The notes beneath the pieces were generated by a model that saw only the letters and a program-made list of their open reading frames with translations, ran no database searches and was not told the origin of the DNA. From positions 6,052 to 70,051 of the forward strand of contig NSHZ01000002.1 in the NCBI GenBank assembly GCA_002737595.1: a stretch of DNA of 64,000 bases. The letters run 5' to 3'. The translations under genes and the position numbers were made by a program. Below, piece by piece: positions 43,063-54,450 of the stretch. The DNA comes from Actinomycetota bacterium. Lineage in GTDB: Bacteria; Actinomycetota; Actinomycetes; Nanopelagicales; Nanopelagicaceae. Within the stretch, counting starts at the first letter, position 1. Each line of letters opens with the position of its first letter.

Positions 43063-44475
43063 ATGGAAGAAATCGCCATTAGTGAGCGGGTAGACGACCT
43101 CACTACCCTCTGGCAGCGAATTGTGCTCCGGGTAAATGAAGCGACTCCGCAACACGGCGCCTTCCTTAACCTCACTCAACCTGAGGGGGTGGTTGAGCGC
43201 GGTGGCGCCACCACTCTGCTCCTCTCAGTACCTAATGAATTTGCCCGCGGTGTTTTAGAAAATCGCCTCCGTGGCCCTATTACCACTGCTTTGGCGGCTG
43301 AAATTGAAGGTGAAGTGCGAATCGCGGTCACGGTTGATGAATCTCTAGCTGAACGAGTTCAAGATGATCCCGAGCCTGAAGTAAGGCCCGGCACGGGTCG
43401 TGGCAGTGAACGTAGCCATGAAAAAGATACTGAAGATAGCAAACTTAACCCCCGGTACATATTTGAAACTTTCGTTATTGGTGCATCAAATCGATTTGCC
43501 CACGCAGCAGCGGTTGCGGTCGCTGAAGCACCGGCAAAGGCTTACAACCCGCTCTTTATTTATGGTGATTCTGGTTTAGGTAAGACCCATCTACTGCACG
43601 CTATTGGTGCATACGCAAAAGATCTCTATAGCGGTGTTCGGGTCCGATATGTATCGAGTGAAGAGTTCACTAACGATTTTATTAACTCGATTCGTGATGA
43701 TAAAAAAAGTGCTTTCCAGCGTCGTTATCGTGACGTAGATATTCTACTTGTCGATGACATCCAATTCCTAGAAAATAAAGAACGTACACAGGAAGAGTTC
43801 TTTCATACGTTTAACACATTAAAGAATGCTAATAAACAAATTGTCATCTCGAGTGATCGGGCGCCAAAACAGCTCACCACTTTGGAAGATCGCTTGAGGA
43901 GCCGTTTCGAAGGTGGATTAATCACCGATATTCAGCCACCAGAACTTGAAACTCGTATCGCTATTCTTCGTAAAAAAGCTGCCCAAGATAAATTAAACGC
44001 TCCAGATGATGTCCTTGAATACATTGGTAGCAAGATCTCTACAAACATTCGAGAACTTGAAGGTGCGTTGATTCGTGTTACCGCTTTCGCTAGTTTGAAT
44101 CGTCAGCCAGTAGATATGTCATTGGCTGAGATAGTTCTCAAAGACCTCATCCTAGGAGAATTAGGGCCAGAGATCACATCGAGCACGATCATGGCTCAAA
44201 CAGCTGCCTACTTCTCTCTCACGCTCGAAGATCTTTGTGGTACTTCTCGTTCGAGAGCATTAGTGAACGCCCGCCAAATCGCGATGTATTTATGTCGCGA
44301 ACTCACAGATCTCTCACTGCCAAAAATTGGCCAAACTTTCGGTGGCCGCGACCACACCACAGTGATGCACGCAGATCGCAAGATTAGACAACTGATGGCC
44401 GAACGACGGAGCATTTTTAACCAAGTCACCGAGCTCACCAACCGGATCAAGCAATCTGCTAGGGCGAACGGGTAG
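43063..44475 (+). CDS. dnaA: Chromosomal replication initiator DnaA
   Basis: 470 residues. Domain I is at about 1-85 ([13 protein letters not shown]). A short acidic/basic linker follows; it is shorter than in Streptomyces. The AAA+ domain (about 125-340) has Walker [15 protein letters not shown], Walker [14 protein letters not shown] and [20 protein letters not shown]. The C-terminal domain has the box-reading signature [14 protein letters not shown]. It starts at ATG 43063 behind GGTGGAGG. It opens oriC and recruits the helicase. Two perfect DnaA boxes precede it. Confidence 0.98.
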   Translation: MEEIAISERVDDLTTLWQRIVLRVNEATPQHGAFLNLTQPEGVVERGGATTLLLSVPNEFARGVLENRLRGPITTALAAEIEGEVRIAVTVDESLAERVQDDPEPEVRPGTGRGSERSHEKDTEDSKLNPRYIFETFVIGASNRFAHAAAVAVAEAPAKAYNPLFIYGDSGLGKTHLLHAIGAYAKDLYSGVRVRYVSSEEFTNDFINSIRDDKKSAFQRRYRDVDILLVDDIQFLENKERTQEEFFHTFNTLKNANKQIVISSDRAPKQLTTLEDRLRSRFEGGLITDIQPPELETRIAILRKKAAQDKLNAPDDVLEYIGSKISTNIRELEGALIRVTAFASLNRQPVDMSLAEIVLKDLILGELGPEITSSTIMAQTAAYFSLTLEDLCGTSRSRALVNARQIAMYLCRELTDLSLPKIGQTFGGRDHTTVMHADRKIRQLMAERRSIFNQVTELTNRIKQSARANG

Positions 44476-44791
44476 AAATGACTCTTTTTAAAAATATTTC
44501 TAGGAATAAGTACCCTAATGTCCTTTTTGGCATATTTCATGCACAGCATGGGGATAAGTATGGGGATAACACCTCTCTTTCCGGTGGGAAAGTGGGTTCG
44601 TATAGGGGTATCCCTGTGGAGGAAATGCGTACAACTCACAGCTCCCCTCTCCTTTACCCATTTTTAGGCACCTTTACCCACACGCTCACACACTCAATAA
44701 AGGTGAATGACGTGCGTAAATATGACTTATCCACAGTTTCCACAGCGCCTACTACTACGACTACCTTTATTTCTTTAAAGAAGGATTTCAT
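44476..44791. other. oriC: Probable replication origin (oriC), dnaA-dnaN region
   Basis: A 316-base gap with no gene. It has an A/T-rich stretch at 44483-44510, two TGGGGATAA boxes at 44549-44557 and 44561-44569, and TTACCCACA at 44674-44682. A perfect TTATCCACA is at 44727-44735, with a weak box directly after it, and a degenerate one near 44615. The left boxes point one way and the right ones the other, as in many origins. The A/T-rich segment is the best candidate unwinding element. The dnaN promoter and its AAGGA ribosome site are at the right end. Confidence 0.88.
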
Positions 44792-45916
44792 ATGAAAATC
44801 ACCGTAGAGCGTGACACCTTGGTCGATGGATTGGCTTGGGTATCTCGAAGCCTCTCAACCCGACCCATCATGCCGATACTTCTGGGTATCTCACTCGAGG
44901 CCTCAGGTAGCAACCTCCACCTAGCCGCTTATGACCAGGAAATCTCCGGCGAGGCTGAGGTGAGTGCCCAAGTCGATACACCTGGGAAAGCCGTTGTTTC
45001 AGGTCGCCTCTTCACTGATGTCATCCGCTCACTTCCGCATAAGCCAATCACGTTCGCTTTGGACGGATCACGACTTAATATCACCTGCGGTTCATCACGC
45101 TTCGCGCTTCCCACGATGAAGGCAGAGGATTACCCAACCCTTCCGACCCTTCCGGCTGCCGCTGGTGAGGTTGATGGCGAATTACTCGCGCACGCAATCG
45201 CGCAAGTCGCCGTGGCTGCGGGCCGCGACGATTCACTACCAGTTCTCACCGGTGTTCATATTGAAATCGAAGGCGACAAAGTAACACTTGCAGCCACAGA
45301 TCGATACCGCCTTGCGGTTCGTGAATTCCATTGGAGTAGTCAGAAACCAAACACCAACGCAAGTGCGCTTATTCGTGGTCGCACACTCTCTGAAGTTGCT
45401 AAATCACTCTCCGGAAATTCAAAAGTAACTTTCGCATTAGCTCCATCAGGTGCACACGAACATCTTGTGGGTTTCTCCACCGAAAACCGCACCACCACCA
45501 CCCGGATGCTCGATGGCACCTTCCCTCCCTACCGACACTTACTCCCTAATGAAGCATCCTCGGTCGCGATCGTTGAAGTTTCAGCGTTAATGGAGGCGGT
45601 CCGCCGAGTTGCGGTAGTCGTAGATAAAACCAGCTCCCTCAAATTAAACTTCTCCGAGGGCGCGCTCCGTCTTGATGCGAAATCAACAGATGAAGCACAA
45701 GCTACCGAAGAGATTGCGGTGGATTTCGAAGGCGATGAAATTTCCATTGCCTTCAATCCCACCTTCCTCACAGACGGACTTACTGCAGTTGGGACACCTT
45801 TCGTTCATATTGCCTTTACTGCTTCCAACAAACCAGCGGTACTTTCAGGTAAAGCGAGTAAAAATGCAGCGGCCGACGATTCGTATCGTTATTTGCTCAT
45901 GCCTATGCGTTACTAA
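44792..45916 (+). CDS. dnaN: DNA polymerase III beta sliding clamp
   Basis: 374 residues in three clamp domains. It begins MKITVERDTLVDGLAWVSRSLSTRPIMPILLG and ends SYRYLLMPMRY, the conserved C-terminal strand that forms part of the hydrophobic binding pocket. It encircles DNA and holds the polymerase. AAGGA precedes the ATG. recF shares one base with its stop. Confidence 0.98.
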   Translation: MKITVERDTLVDGLAWVSRSLSTRPIMPILLGISLEASGSNLHLAAYDQEISGEAEVSAQVDTPGKAVVSGRLFTDVIRSLPHKPITFALDGSRLNITCGSSRFALPTMKAEDYPTLPTLPAAAGEVDGELLAHAIAQVAVAAGRDDSLPVLTGVHIEIEGDKVTLAATDRYRLAVREFHWSSQKPNTNASALIRGRTLSEVAKSLSGNSKVTFALAPSGAHEHLVGFSTENRTTTTRMLDGTFPPYRHLLPNEASSVAIVEVSALMEAVRRVAVVVDKTSSLKLNFSEGALRLDAKSTDEAQATEEIAVDFEGDEISIAFNPTFLTDGLTAVGTPFVHIAFTASNKPAVLSGKASKNAAADDSYRYLLMPMRY

Positions 45917-47025
45917 TGATTCTTCAAAAACTCGAACTGATAGATTTCCGTTCACACAAACAACTCTTACTGGAGTTTATTCCTGGGCCAAACCTCCTCA
46001 TAGGTTCTAATGGCGCTGGAAAAACTAATATTATTGAAGCAATAGGATATTTAGCATCACTAAAGTCTCATCGAGTATCACAGGATTCATTACTCATTAA
46101 CAAAGATAGCAAATGTGCATATATTCGTGGTTTAGTTAAAATAGATAATCGGGAGGTTTTATTAGAGTTAGAAATTAACAACGGAAAGAGTAATCGAGTA
46201 AGAGTAAATCAAGCAGCACAACCAAAAGAACGTGACATCCTTGGCTACGTGCAACGCGTTCTTTTTGCACCGGAGGACCTTGAATTAGTCAAAGGTGATC
46301 CTGCCACCCGCCGAGATTATTTAGACACTTTACTTGTGGCTAAGTCTCCTCGTCTTGCGGGTGTTATCTCAGATTACGACCGAGCTCTTAAACAACGAAA
46401 CTCACTTCTTAAATCGGCCCACACACGAAATTTCGACGAGGAGACGCTAAATGTGTGGGATGAGAAGTTAGTTGAACGAGGAAGTGAATTGGTTTTTGAA
46501 AGATTACAGCTAATTAATGAACTGGCTATACCTCTTAGCTCTGAATATAAATCTGTAGCGCCTCATGGCGAAGTGGAGATGAAATACCGAAGTTCACTAA
46601 TGGAAAATGAAATACTTGGTTCATCAACAACCAGGGATTCACTCGTCGCTTCAATGTTTGCAGTGTTGAAGAAAGAACGTAAACGTGAGATCGAGCGCGG
46701 AATCTCCTTGGTGGGCCCACATCGAGATGAGCTCTTACTACTCCTCGACAATGAGCTGGCAAAAGGTTATGCCAGTCATGGAGAATCTTGGTCTATAGCG
46801 CTTGCCTTAAAATTGGCTGCGTATGATTTATTAGAGGCTGTCGACCCCATACTCATTCTTGATGATGTCTTCGCTGAACTTGATGGTAAGAGAAGAGACG
46901 CGCTCACTACTCAGCTTCTTCATAAAGGTGGTACTAGACAATTGTTTATTACTGCTGCAGTAGTCGAAGATGTACCTATGGAGTTCCGTAGCCACATCAT
47001 TCAAGTAGGTGAGAGTAATGTCTAA
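45916..47025 (+). CDS. recF: DNA replication and repair protein RecF
   Basis: 369 residues, an SMC-like ATPase. Walker A is LIGSNGAGKTNIIEAI, a later segment is VGPHRDELLLLL, and Walker B is PILILDDVFAELDGKRRDAL. It loads RecA at gaps through RecOR. Translation starts at ATG 45916, sharing one base with dnaN. The gene looks richer in A/T than its neighbours, with many AAT/ATT codons, though gene order is standard. Confidence 0.97.
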   Translation: MILQKLELIDFRSHKQLLLEFIPGPNLLIGSNGAGKTNIIEAIGYLASLKSHRVSQDSLLINKDSKCAYIRGLVKIDNREVLLELEINNGKSNRVRVNQAAQPKERDILGYVQRVLFAPEDLELVKGDPATRRDYLDTLLVAKSPRLAGVISDYDRALKQRNSLLKSAHTRNFDEETLNVWDEKLVERGSELVFERLQLINELAIPLSSEYKSVAPHGEVEMKYRSSLMENEILGSSTTRDSLVASMFAVLKKERKREIERGISLVGPHRDELLLLLDNELAKGYASHGESWSIALALKLAAYDLLEAVDPILILDDVFAELDGKRRDALTTQLLHKGGTRQLFITAAVVEDVPMEFRSHIIQVGESNV

Positions 47026-47542
47026 TGATCCGGAAGAGTTAGATGGTGAACCTTCCACGAGCTCCCCACAAAGTAATGGGCTCGATTTAGCTCGCTCACT
47101 CTTGGCAGCTGCTAAAGCAAAGCAAAACTCAGCACCGTTACAAACAAATGGGCTGCGGAAGCAAGTGAGAAAACACAACCGTCGCGGTGGGGATCCCACC
47201 TCGTTGGGTGAGGTGATCGCTTCTTTAGCTGCCGAACGTGGCTGGGAAGCTGATATCTCGTCAAGTACTTTGCTTGCACAGTGGGGTGAGATTGCCGGCG
47301 CTGATCTAGCGGCTCACGTGAAAGCCGAGTCGCTTCGAGATGGGGTACTCACTCTTCGAGCAGAGACCACCGCTTGGGCCACTCAGACTCGATTACTCTC
47401 CACTGACTTGCTGAAAAAGGTGCACACTCACTCCGAGGGCAAGAGCGTCACCGCCATCAAAGTCTTAGCTCCCACCCCACCCTCATGGCGCAGAGGTGAG
47501 CGCCACGTGAAGGGGCGAGGACCCCGAGATACGTACGGTTAA
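47018..47542 (+). CDS. dciA: DUF721 / DciA-like helicase-loading protein
   Basis: 174 residues from ATG 47018, overlapping recF by eight bases. A disordered N-terminal part with many Ser/Gln precedes the DUF721 core: SLGEVIASLAAERGWEADISSSTLLAQWGEIAGADLAAHVKAESL, split here as a helical and a KH-like part. It ends with a basic tail. DciA proteins recruit or load DnaB where DnaC/DnaI are absent; that is established for related bacteria. The position next to recF and gyrB is the actinobacterial norm. Confidence 0.9.
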   Translation: MSNDPEELDGEPSTSSPQSNGLDLARSLLAAAKAKQNSAPLQTNGLRKQVRKHNRRGGDPTSLGEVIASLAAERGWEADISSSTLLAQWGEIAGADLAAHVKAESLRDGVLTLRAETTAWATQTRLLSTDLLKKVHTHSEGKSVTAIKVLAPTPPSWRRGERHVKGRGPRDTYG

Positions 47543-47723
47543 CCCCCTTCATCTGGGGTAAGTGAGAGCACGCCCCTACACGCTCTAAAGAGAGCAAGTT
47601 GCCATCCTCCCCCCACTCTCCGCAAGTTATTCCATGAGATTGCCGATTCTGGGCGATTTACGGCCCAATCTCCTCCTGCTTACCCACTAGGATTAGAGGT
47701 AGAAATTGAAGCAATACCCCTAG

Positions 47724-49721
<1,998 letters not shown>

Positions 49722-49744
49722 TTCACTAGAAACTGGAGTAATGC

Positions 49745-52324
49745 ATGAGTGACATCGAATCGCCAGACTCTTCTGAGTCCACGATCGATCCCGTAACAGG
49801 GGCTGTGAGCGATCGTATCGATCTCGTTGATATCAACGTAGAGATGGCGCGTTCATACCTCGACTACGCAATGAGCGTTATTGTGGGTCGTGCACTTCCA
49901 GATGTTCGCGACGGTCTAAAACCTGTACACCGACGCGTGCTTTACGCAATGTATGACGGCGGGTATCGTCCCGATCGGGGTTACTACAAATCGTCTCGCG
50001 TCGTCGGCGATGTGATGGGTAATTATCACCCGCACGGAGATAGCGCTATTTATGACACTTTGGTTCGTCTCGCCCAACCTTGGTCACTTCGATATCCACT
50101 CGTGGATGGCAATGGAAACTTTGGTTCACCCGGAAATGATCCAGCGGCAGCCATGCGTTACACAGAAGCGCGACTAGCTCCATTAGCCATGGAGATGATG
50201 CGCGACATTGACGAGGACACCGTTGACTTTTCACCGAACTACGACGGTCGCTCACAAGAGCCCAACGTGCTTCCCAGTCGCTTCCCCAACTTGCTTGTTA
50301 ATGGCAGCGCAGGAATTGCTGTGGGTATGGCAACCAACATCCCTCCCCATAATCTTCGTGAAGTAGCTTCTGGTATCCAATGGTCTCTTGAACACCCAGA
50401 TGCCACCCAACCAGAATTACTAGACGCACTTCTTGAGCGCATTAAAGGTCCAGACTTTCCTACTCGAGGAATCATCATTGGTCGTACCGGTATCGATGAG
50501 GCATACCGCACCGGTCGTGGATCTATCACGATGCGCGCAGTTGTTGAAGTCGAGGAAATTAACGGGCGTAGCTGTCTGGTGATTACTGAACTTCCTTATC
50601 AAGTGAACCCAGATAATCTAGCTTTGAAGATTGCCGAATTAGTTAAAGAAGGAAAAGTCGCTGGTATTTCAGACGTGCGTGACGAAGGCAATGAACGCCT
50701 AGGACAACGCCTTGTCATTGTGCTCAAGAAAGATGCCATCGCCAAAGTAGTGCTCAACAACCTCTACAAGCACACTCAACTTCAAGACAATTTTGGTGCC
50801 AATATGTTGGCACTTGTTGATGGTGTCCCACGCACGCTTCGTATTGATGAATTTGTGCGCTACTACCTTGTGCATCAAATCGAGGTAATTGTTCGCCGTA
50901 CTAAGTTTCGGTTAGCTGAAAAAGAGAAGCGCGCACATATCTTGAGTGGTTATCTCAAAGCACTTGATGCATTAGATGAAGTGATTGCGTTAATTCGCCG
51001 TAGTGCCACAGTTGATGATGCTCGCCAAGGCTTAATGCAACTCCTTGAGGTCGACGAAATTCAAGCAAATGCTATTTTGGAAATGCAACTTCGCCGTCTC
51101 GCTGCCCTTGAACGTCAAAAGATCATCGATGAATATGACGGAATCATGGCTGACATTAAGGAACTCCTTGCCATCTTGGCTAGCGAATCTCGCCAGCGCG
51201 AAATCGTGGGAGAAGAGCTTCACGAACTTACAGAAAAGTACGGTGATGAGCGCCGAACCGCGATTGTGGGTGCTGAAGGTGACTTCTCTGCGGAAGATCT
51301 AATTCCGGAGCACGACGTCGTAGTCACTATTACCCGCGGTGGGTATGCCAAACGCACGAAGGTAGATCTTTATCGCGCGCAACGCCGCGGTGGTAAGGGT
51401 GTTCGTGGCGCGGCACTCAAACAAGATGACATTGTTGACCACTTCTTTGTAACTTCGACACATCATTGGATTCTCTTCTTCACCACTAAGGGTCGCGTTT
51501 ATCGTGCGAAGGCGTACGAGTTGCCCGACACTGGCCGGGATGCGCGTGGACAGCATGTAGCAAATCTCCTAGCTTTCCAACCAGATGAAGAGATAGCTCA
51601 AGTTCTTACGATCGAAAATTATGGGGCAGCGCCTTACTTGGTATTAGCTACCCGACAAGGCCTTACTAAGAAGACCGAACTCAGCGAGTATGACTCGAAC
51701 CGTTCAGGTGGTCTCATTGCTATCAATTTGCGCGACGAAGACGAAGTAGTTTCAGCAGCTTTGGTCTCTGAAACTGATGACATATTGCTGGTGAGTAAGA
51801 AAGCGATGTCTTTACGTTTCACCGCAACAAACGAAGCGCTCCGTCCGATGGGTAGAGCTACTTCTGGTGTTATTGGCATGAAGTTTCGAGATGGGGATGA
51901 GTTGCTAGCAATGGCAGTCGTCGAAGATGGTGAGGCGAATGTACTTACTGCCACCGACGGCGGTTACGCCAAACGCACACCCATTCATGAGTATCGCGTT
52001 CAAGGCCGCGGAGGTTTAGGCGTGAAGGCAGCCAAAATCGACGAGGGTAACCGCGGAGTGCTCGTGGGCGCTTTAGTGGTCAGCGGCAGCGATGAAATTC
52101 TTGCCATCACGTCATCAGGCACAGTCATTCGCACCGGTGCTGAGCAAGTACGTCAAACTGGTCGGGACACCATGGGTGTGCGACTGGTGAACCTTGGCGA
52201 AGGTGACTCAGTCGTCTCTGTGACTCGAAATGCCGAAGTGGAAGAGGAAGTTACGGATTCTGATGAAACCGTTGCTGAAGTGGCTCCACAGACCGAAGGG
52301 GAATCACCCGAGAGTTTGGGGTAG
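49745..52324 (+). CDS. gyrA: DNA gyrase subunit A
   Basis: 859 residues. The breakage-reunion domain has the quinolone-pocket segment [17 protein letters not shown] and the catalytic tyrosine in [12 protein letters not shown]. The C-terminal wrapping domain contains the GyrA box RRGGKGVRG and further blades, and the protein ends in an acidic tail. Together with GyrB it introduces negative supercoils. The Ser/Asp positions of the pocket look wild-type. It starts 23 bases after gyrB; the tRNA-Ile gene follows 36 bases after the stop. Confidence 0.98.
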   Translation: MSDIESPDSSESTIDPVTGAVSDRIDLVDINVEMARSYLDYAMSVIVGRALPDVRDGLKPVHRRVLYAMYDGGYRPDRGYYKSSRVVGDVMGNYHPHGDSAIYDTLVRLAQPWSLRYPLVDGNGNFGSPGNDPAAAMRYTEARLAPLAMEMMRDIDEDTVDFSPNYDGRSQEPNVLPSRFPNLLVNGSAGIAVGMATNIPPHNLREVASGIQWSLEHPDATQPELLDALLERIKGPDFPTRGIIIGRTGIDEAYRTGRGSITMRAVVEVEEINGRSCLVITELPYQVNPDNLALKIAELVKEGKVAGISDVRDEGNERLGQRLVIVLKKDAIAKVVLNNLYKHTQLQDNFGANMLALVDGVPRTLRIDEFVRYYLVHQIEVIVRRTKFRLAEKEKRAHILSGYLKALDALDEVIALIRRSATVDDARQGLMQLLEVDEIQANAILEMQLRRLAALERQKIIDEYDGIMADIKELLAILASESRQREIVGEELHELTEKYGDERRTAIVGAEGDFSAEDLIPEHDVVVTITRGGYAKRTKVDLYRAQRRGGKGVRGAALKQDDIVDHFFVTSTHHWILFFTTKGRVYRAKAYELPDTGRDARGQHVANLLAFQPDEEIAQVLTIENYGAAPYLVLATRQGLTKKTELSEYDSNRSGGLIAINLRDEDEVVSAALVSETDDILLVSKKAMSLRFTATNEALRPMGRATSGVIGMKFRDGDELLAMAVVEDGEANVLTATDGGYAKRTPIHEYRVQGRGGLGVKAAKIDEGNRGVLVGALVVSGSDEILAITSSGTVIRTGAEQVRQTGRDTMGVRLVNLGEGDSVVSVTRNAEVEEEVTDSDETVAEVAPQTEGESPESLG

Positions 52325-52360
52325 GCGCTTCCGCCGGTGTAATCTTCCGAGGCATTGTGA

Positions 52361-52435
52361 GGGCCTTTAGCTCAGCCTGGTTAGAGCGCTTCCCTGATAA
52401 GGAAGAGGTCGGAGGTTCAAGTCCTCCAAGGCCCA
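52361..52435 (+). tRNA. tRNA-Ile (anticodon GAT)
   Basis: The acceptor is GGGCCTT/AAGGCCC, the anticodon stem CTTCC/GGAAG with loop CTGATAA, and the T-arm GGAGG/CCTCC with TTCAAGT. The discriminator is A and no CCA is encoded. It directly follows gyrA, as in most actinobacteria. Confidence 0.97.
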
Positions 52436-52436
52436 C

Positions 52437-52553
52437 GTGAAGAAGAAACTGCTTGCCATCGTTGCGATCGTCGTTGGTATTTTCTTTGCCAAAAAGAAAA
52501 TTTCAGACCGCCAGGCCGAGGAGGATCTTTGGAATACGGCCGCGGAAGAATAG
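52437..52553 (+). CDS. DLW-39 family small membrane protein
   Basis: A 38-residue protein from GTG 52437, beginning one base after the tRNA-Ile discriminator. A short basic start (VKKK) is followed by a hydrophobic helix LLAIVAIVVGIFFA. A charged tail with the family's DLW triplet follows (AEEDLWNTAAEE). DLW-39 proteins are known only as small actinobacterial proteins between the gyrA-linked tRNA genes, and their function is not established. It has no separate ribosome site, so it may be read from the tRNA precursor. Confidence 0.85.
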   Translation: MKKKLLAIVAIVVGIFFAKKKISDRQAEEDLWNTAAEE

Positions 52554-52591
52554 CGGTACCAAAACCGTAGTAGTGTCTGTGCAAGTCACTC

Positions 52592-52664
52592 GGGGACGTA
52601 GCTCAATTGGCAGAGCACTGCCTTTGCAAGGCAGGGGTTAGGGGTTCGATTCCCCTCGTCTCCA
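52592..52664 (+). tRNA. tRNA-Ala (anticodon TGC)
   Basis: The acceptor is GGGGACG/CGTCTCC, the D-arm GCTCAATTGGCAGAGC, the anticodon stem CTGCC/GGCAG with loop TTTGCAA, and the T-arm AGGGG/CCCCT with TTCGATT. The discriminator is A and CCA is not encoded. It pairs with tRNA-Ile around the DLW-39 gene. Confidence 0.97.
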
Positions 52665-52703
52665 CTAGCAAAAATTTGTATTCCAAAAAACCTAAGGAGC
52701 ACC

Positions 52704-53228
52704 ATGAGTCTGGGCACAAGCGTCGTCACTCTCTCCACCTCACTTGGAGATATCAAAATCAATGTCTTCGGTAATCACGCCCCTAAGACCGTGAAGAACT
52801 TTGTAGAGCTAGCCACTGGTGGTCGTGAGTGGCTCCACCCAGGTACCGGAAAGAAAAGTAGCGATGCGCTCTACCCCGGCACCATTTTTCACCGCATTAT
52901 CCCGGGTTTCATGATTCAAGGTGGAGATCCCCTCGGTAGCGGAATGGGCGGACCTGGCTACAAGTTTGCTGATGAGTTCCATCCAGAATTAAGTTTCGAT
53001 CGTCCATACCTTTTAGCGATGGCAAATTCAGGCCCTGGGACGAACGGTTCACAATTCTTTATTACCGTGGCAGCAACCGCTTGGCTCAACAACAAACACA
53101 CTATCTTTGGTGAGGTTGCTGATGCCGAAGGTCGCGCCGTGGTTGATGCAATCGCTGCAGTAGCCACCGGTCGGATGGATCGCCCAAACACTGATGTTGT
53201 GGTGAATTCGGCTACTATCGACGCGTGA
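52704..53228 (+). CDS. ppiA: Cyclophilin-type peptidyl-prolyl isomerase
   Basis: 174 residues. The cyclophilin core includes VKNFVELA, GTIFHRIIPGFMIQGGDPLG, LAMANSGPGTNGSQFFITVAATAWLNNKHTIFG (given here in parts: FFITV and WLNNKHTIFG) and a C-terminal strand. The catalytic Arg is in HRIIPGFMIQGG. It speeds proline cis-trans turnover in the cytosol, as no signal peptide is seen. AAGGAG precedes the ATG. The rhomboid gene overlaps its stop (GTGA). Confidence 0.95.
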   Translation: MSLGTSVVTLSTSLGDIKINVFGNHAPKTVKNFVELATGGREWLHPGTGKKSSDALYPGTIFHRIIPGFMIQGGDPLGSGMGGPGYKFADEFHPELSFDRPYLLAMANSGPGTNGSQFFITVAATAWLNNKHTIFGEVADAEGRAVVDAIAAVATGRMDRPNTDVVVNSATIDA

Positions 53229-54055
53229 TTCAAAGTTGCGTTGTCCACACCGATCGCGAGACCTACCTCAGTTGTACTCGCTGTGGACGCCCCTCTTGCG
53301 CTAATTGTTTGATCCCCGCTTCTGTCGGATTTCATTGCCGTGAGTGCGTCGCGGTTGCAAGTGCGCAAACTCCTCGAGTGCGAGCAGCTCGGCGCTACAC
53401 ACCATTTCTCACTTTTATTTTTATTGGCATTTCAGTTCTCGGGTATCTTCTTCAAGAAGTCGATTCCACCATCTTTAATAAACTCGCGTTGGTGGGCTAT
53501 GCGCAATACGCAGATGGCACCTGGTTAGGTATTGCCAATGGTGAGTGGTACCGCTTAGCCACAGTTGCCCTATTACACGGCGGAATCCTTCACCTACTTT
53601 TCAACATGTATGCGCTTTGGGCAATCGGTACCTCACTAGAAAGTGTGATCGGCAGGTGGCGATTTGGCGCGATTTATGTGGTCTCACTCATCGGCGGATC
53701 GAGCGCTTCACTCCTTTTCAATGCGTCGAATATTCCAGCGGTGGGTGCATCGGGTGCCATCTTTGGACTCTTCGGGGCTACCGTCATCGTGAACCGACGA
53801 GGCGGTCTCAATGCCGCCAGCATGTACACCGTTATCGCCATCAACTTAGCGATGGGCTTTGTCATCCCTAACGTCGATTGGCATGCACACCTGGGTGGCT
53901 TACTCTTTGGGGCGGTGAGCACCGCGCTCTTCGTTGCAGGCCCAGCCCGCAGGTGGCTGGGTGGTCGGATTGCTGGAATTCTCTTCTTACTGCTGGTGGC
54001 CTTCTTCTTAGATAGTCAGCGGGTCACCGAACTTCAATTACTCGTGGGCCAATAA
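53225..54055 (+). CDS. Rhomboid family intramembrane serine protease
   Basis: 276 residues. The N-terminus carries a cysteine-rich zinc-finger-like segment (CVVHTDRETYLSCTRCGRPSC followed by ANCL and later CREC; read as C-x2-H plus CxxC pairs). Seven or so membrane helices follow, with the catalytic Ser in AVGASGAIFGLFG and the His in DWHAHLGGLLFG. The HLLFNMYALWAIG motif is the family loop. It cleaves membrane proteins within the bilayer; the substrate is unknown. It starts with GTG and overlaps ppiA. Confidence 0.92.
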   Translation: MIQSCVVHTDRETYLSCTRCGRPSCANCLIPASVGFHCRECVAVASAQTPRVRAARRYTPFLTFIFIGISVLGYLLQEVDSTIFNKLALVGYAQYADGTWLGIANGEWYRLATVALLHGGILHLLFNMYALWAIGTSLESVIGRWRFGAIYVVSLIGGSSASLLFNASNIPAVGASGAIFGLFGATVIVNRRGGLNAASMYTVIAINLAMGFVIPNVDWHAHLGGLLFGAVSTALFVAGPARRWLGGRIAGILFLLLVAFFLDSQRVTELQLLVGQ

Positions 54056-54056
54056 G

Positions 54057-54078
54057 TTATCCACAGATCTTATCCCCA
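54057..54078. promoter_or_regulatory. DnaA box pair after the rhomboid gene
   Basis: A perfect TTATCCACA (54057-54065) begins one base after the rhomboid stop codon. A one-mismatch TTATCCCCA (54070-54078) follows 13 bp later. Both are in the same orientation. The site lies between convergent genes (rhomboid and crgA), so a promoter role is unlikely; DnaA titration is a possibility. Confidence 0.65.
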
Positions 54079-54131
54079 TGGGGAAAAGTACAGCCGTGTA
54101 ATTCAGCGCCAGAAGTCGACGCCGGCCGGAT

Positions 54132-54389
54132 TTACTTCCAGCGAGTGGCGAAGGTGAAACCGATCCCAATGAAAACGAAACCGACGACCATGTTCCAATT
54201 TTTAATCCCAGGAATCGGGTAATTCGTACCCGAAACATAGAAGACCACAATCCAAAAGAGCCCAATAAGGAAGGCTGCCACCATCACCGGAGCAAACCAA
54301 CTGGGGCTCTCTTTGATGGAATCCAGTGGGGAGAGGACTTCGCGGGCCTCAACGGTAGATCGGTCCTTGCGGACTCGGGACTTCGGCAT
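54132..54389 (-). CDS. crgA: Cell division protein CrgA
   Basis: 85 residues from ATG 54389 with AAGGTGG upstream. A basic N-terminus (MPKSRVRKD) is followed by SPSWFAPVMVAAFLIGLFWIVVFYV and a second helix GFVFIGIGFTFATRWK, so there are two membrane helices. CrgA helps assemble the division machinery and links FtsZ-ring proteins to wall synthases in actinobacteria. It lies between the rhomboid gene and the DUF881 gene, as in mycobacteria. Confidence 0.95.
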   Translation of the reverse strand: MPKSRVRKDRSTVEAREVLSPLDSIKESPSWFAPVMVAAFLIGLFWIVVFYVSGTNYPIPGIKNWNMVVGFVFIGIGFTFATRWK

Positions 54390-54450
54390 GGTCGCCACCT
54401 TTTCGCTCAACCCGTTCGGGAGTTTTAACTTGTGGTCGTATCGTACCCCT

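Noticed and set aside
45916..47025. recF as a transferred gene because of its A/T-rich codons
   Set aside because: Gene order and one-base overlap with dnaN are standard, and all RecF motifs are normal; base composition alone is not enough.
54070..54083. CCCCATGGGG palindrome after the rhomboid gene as a terminator
   Set aside because: It is only ten bases with no loop and no T-tract on the outgoing strand for either gene; the left part is better explained as a DnaA box variant.
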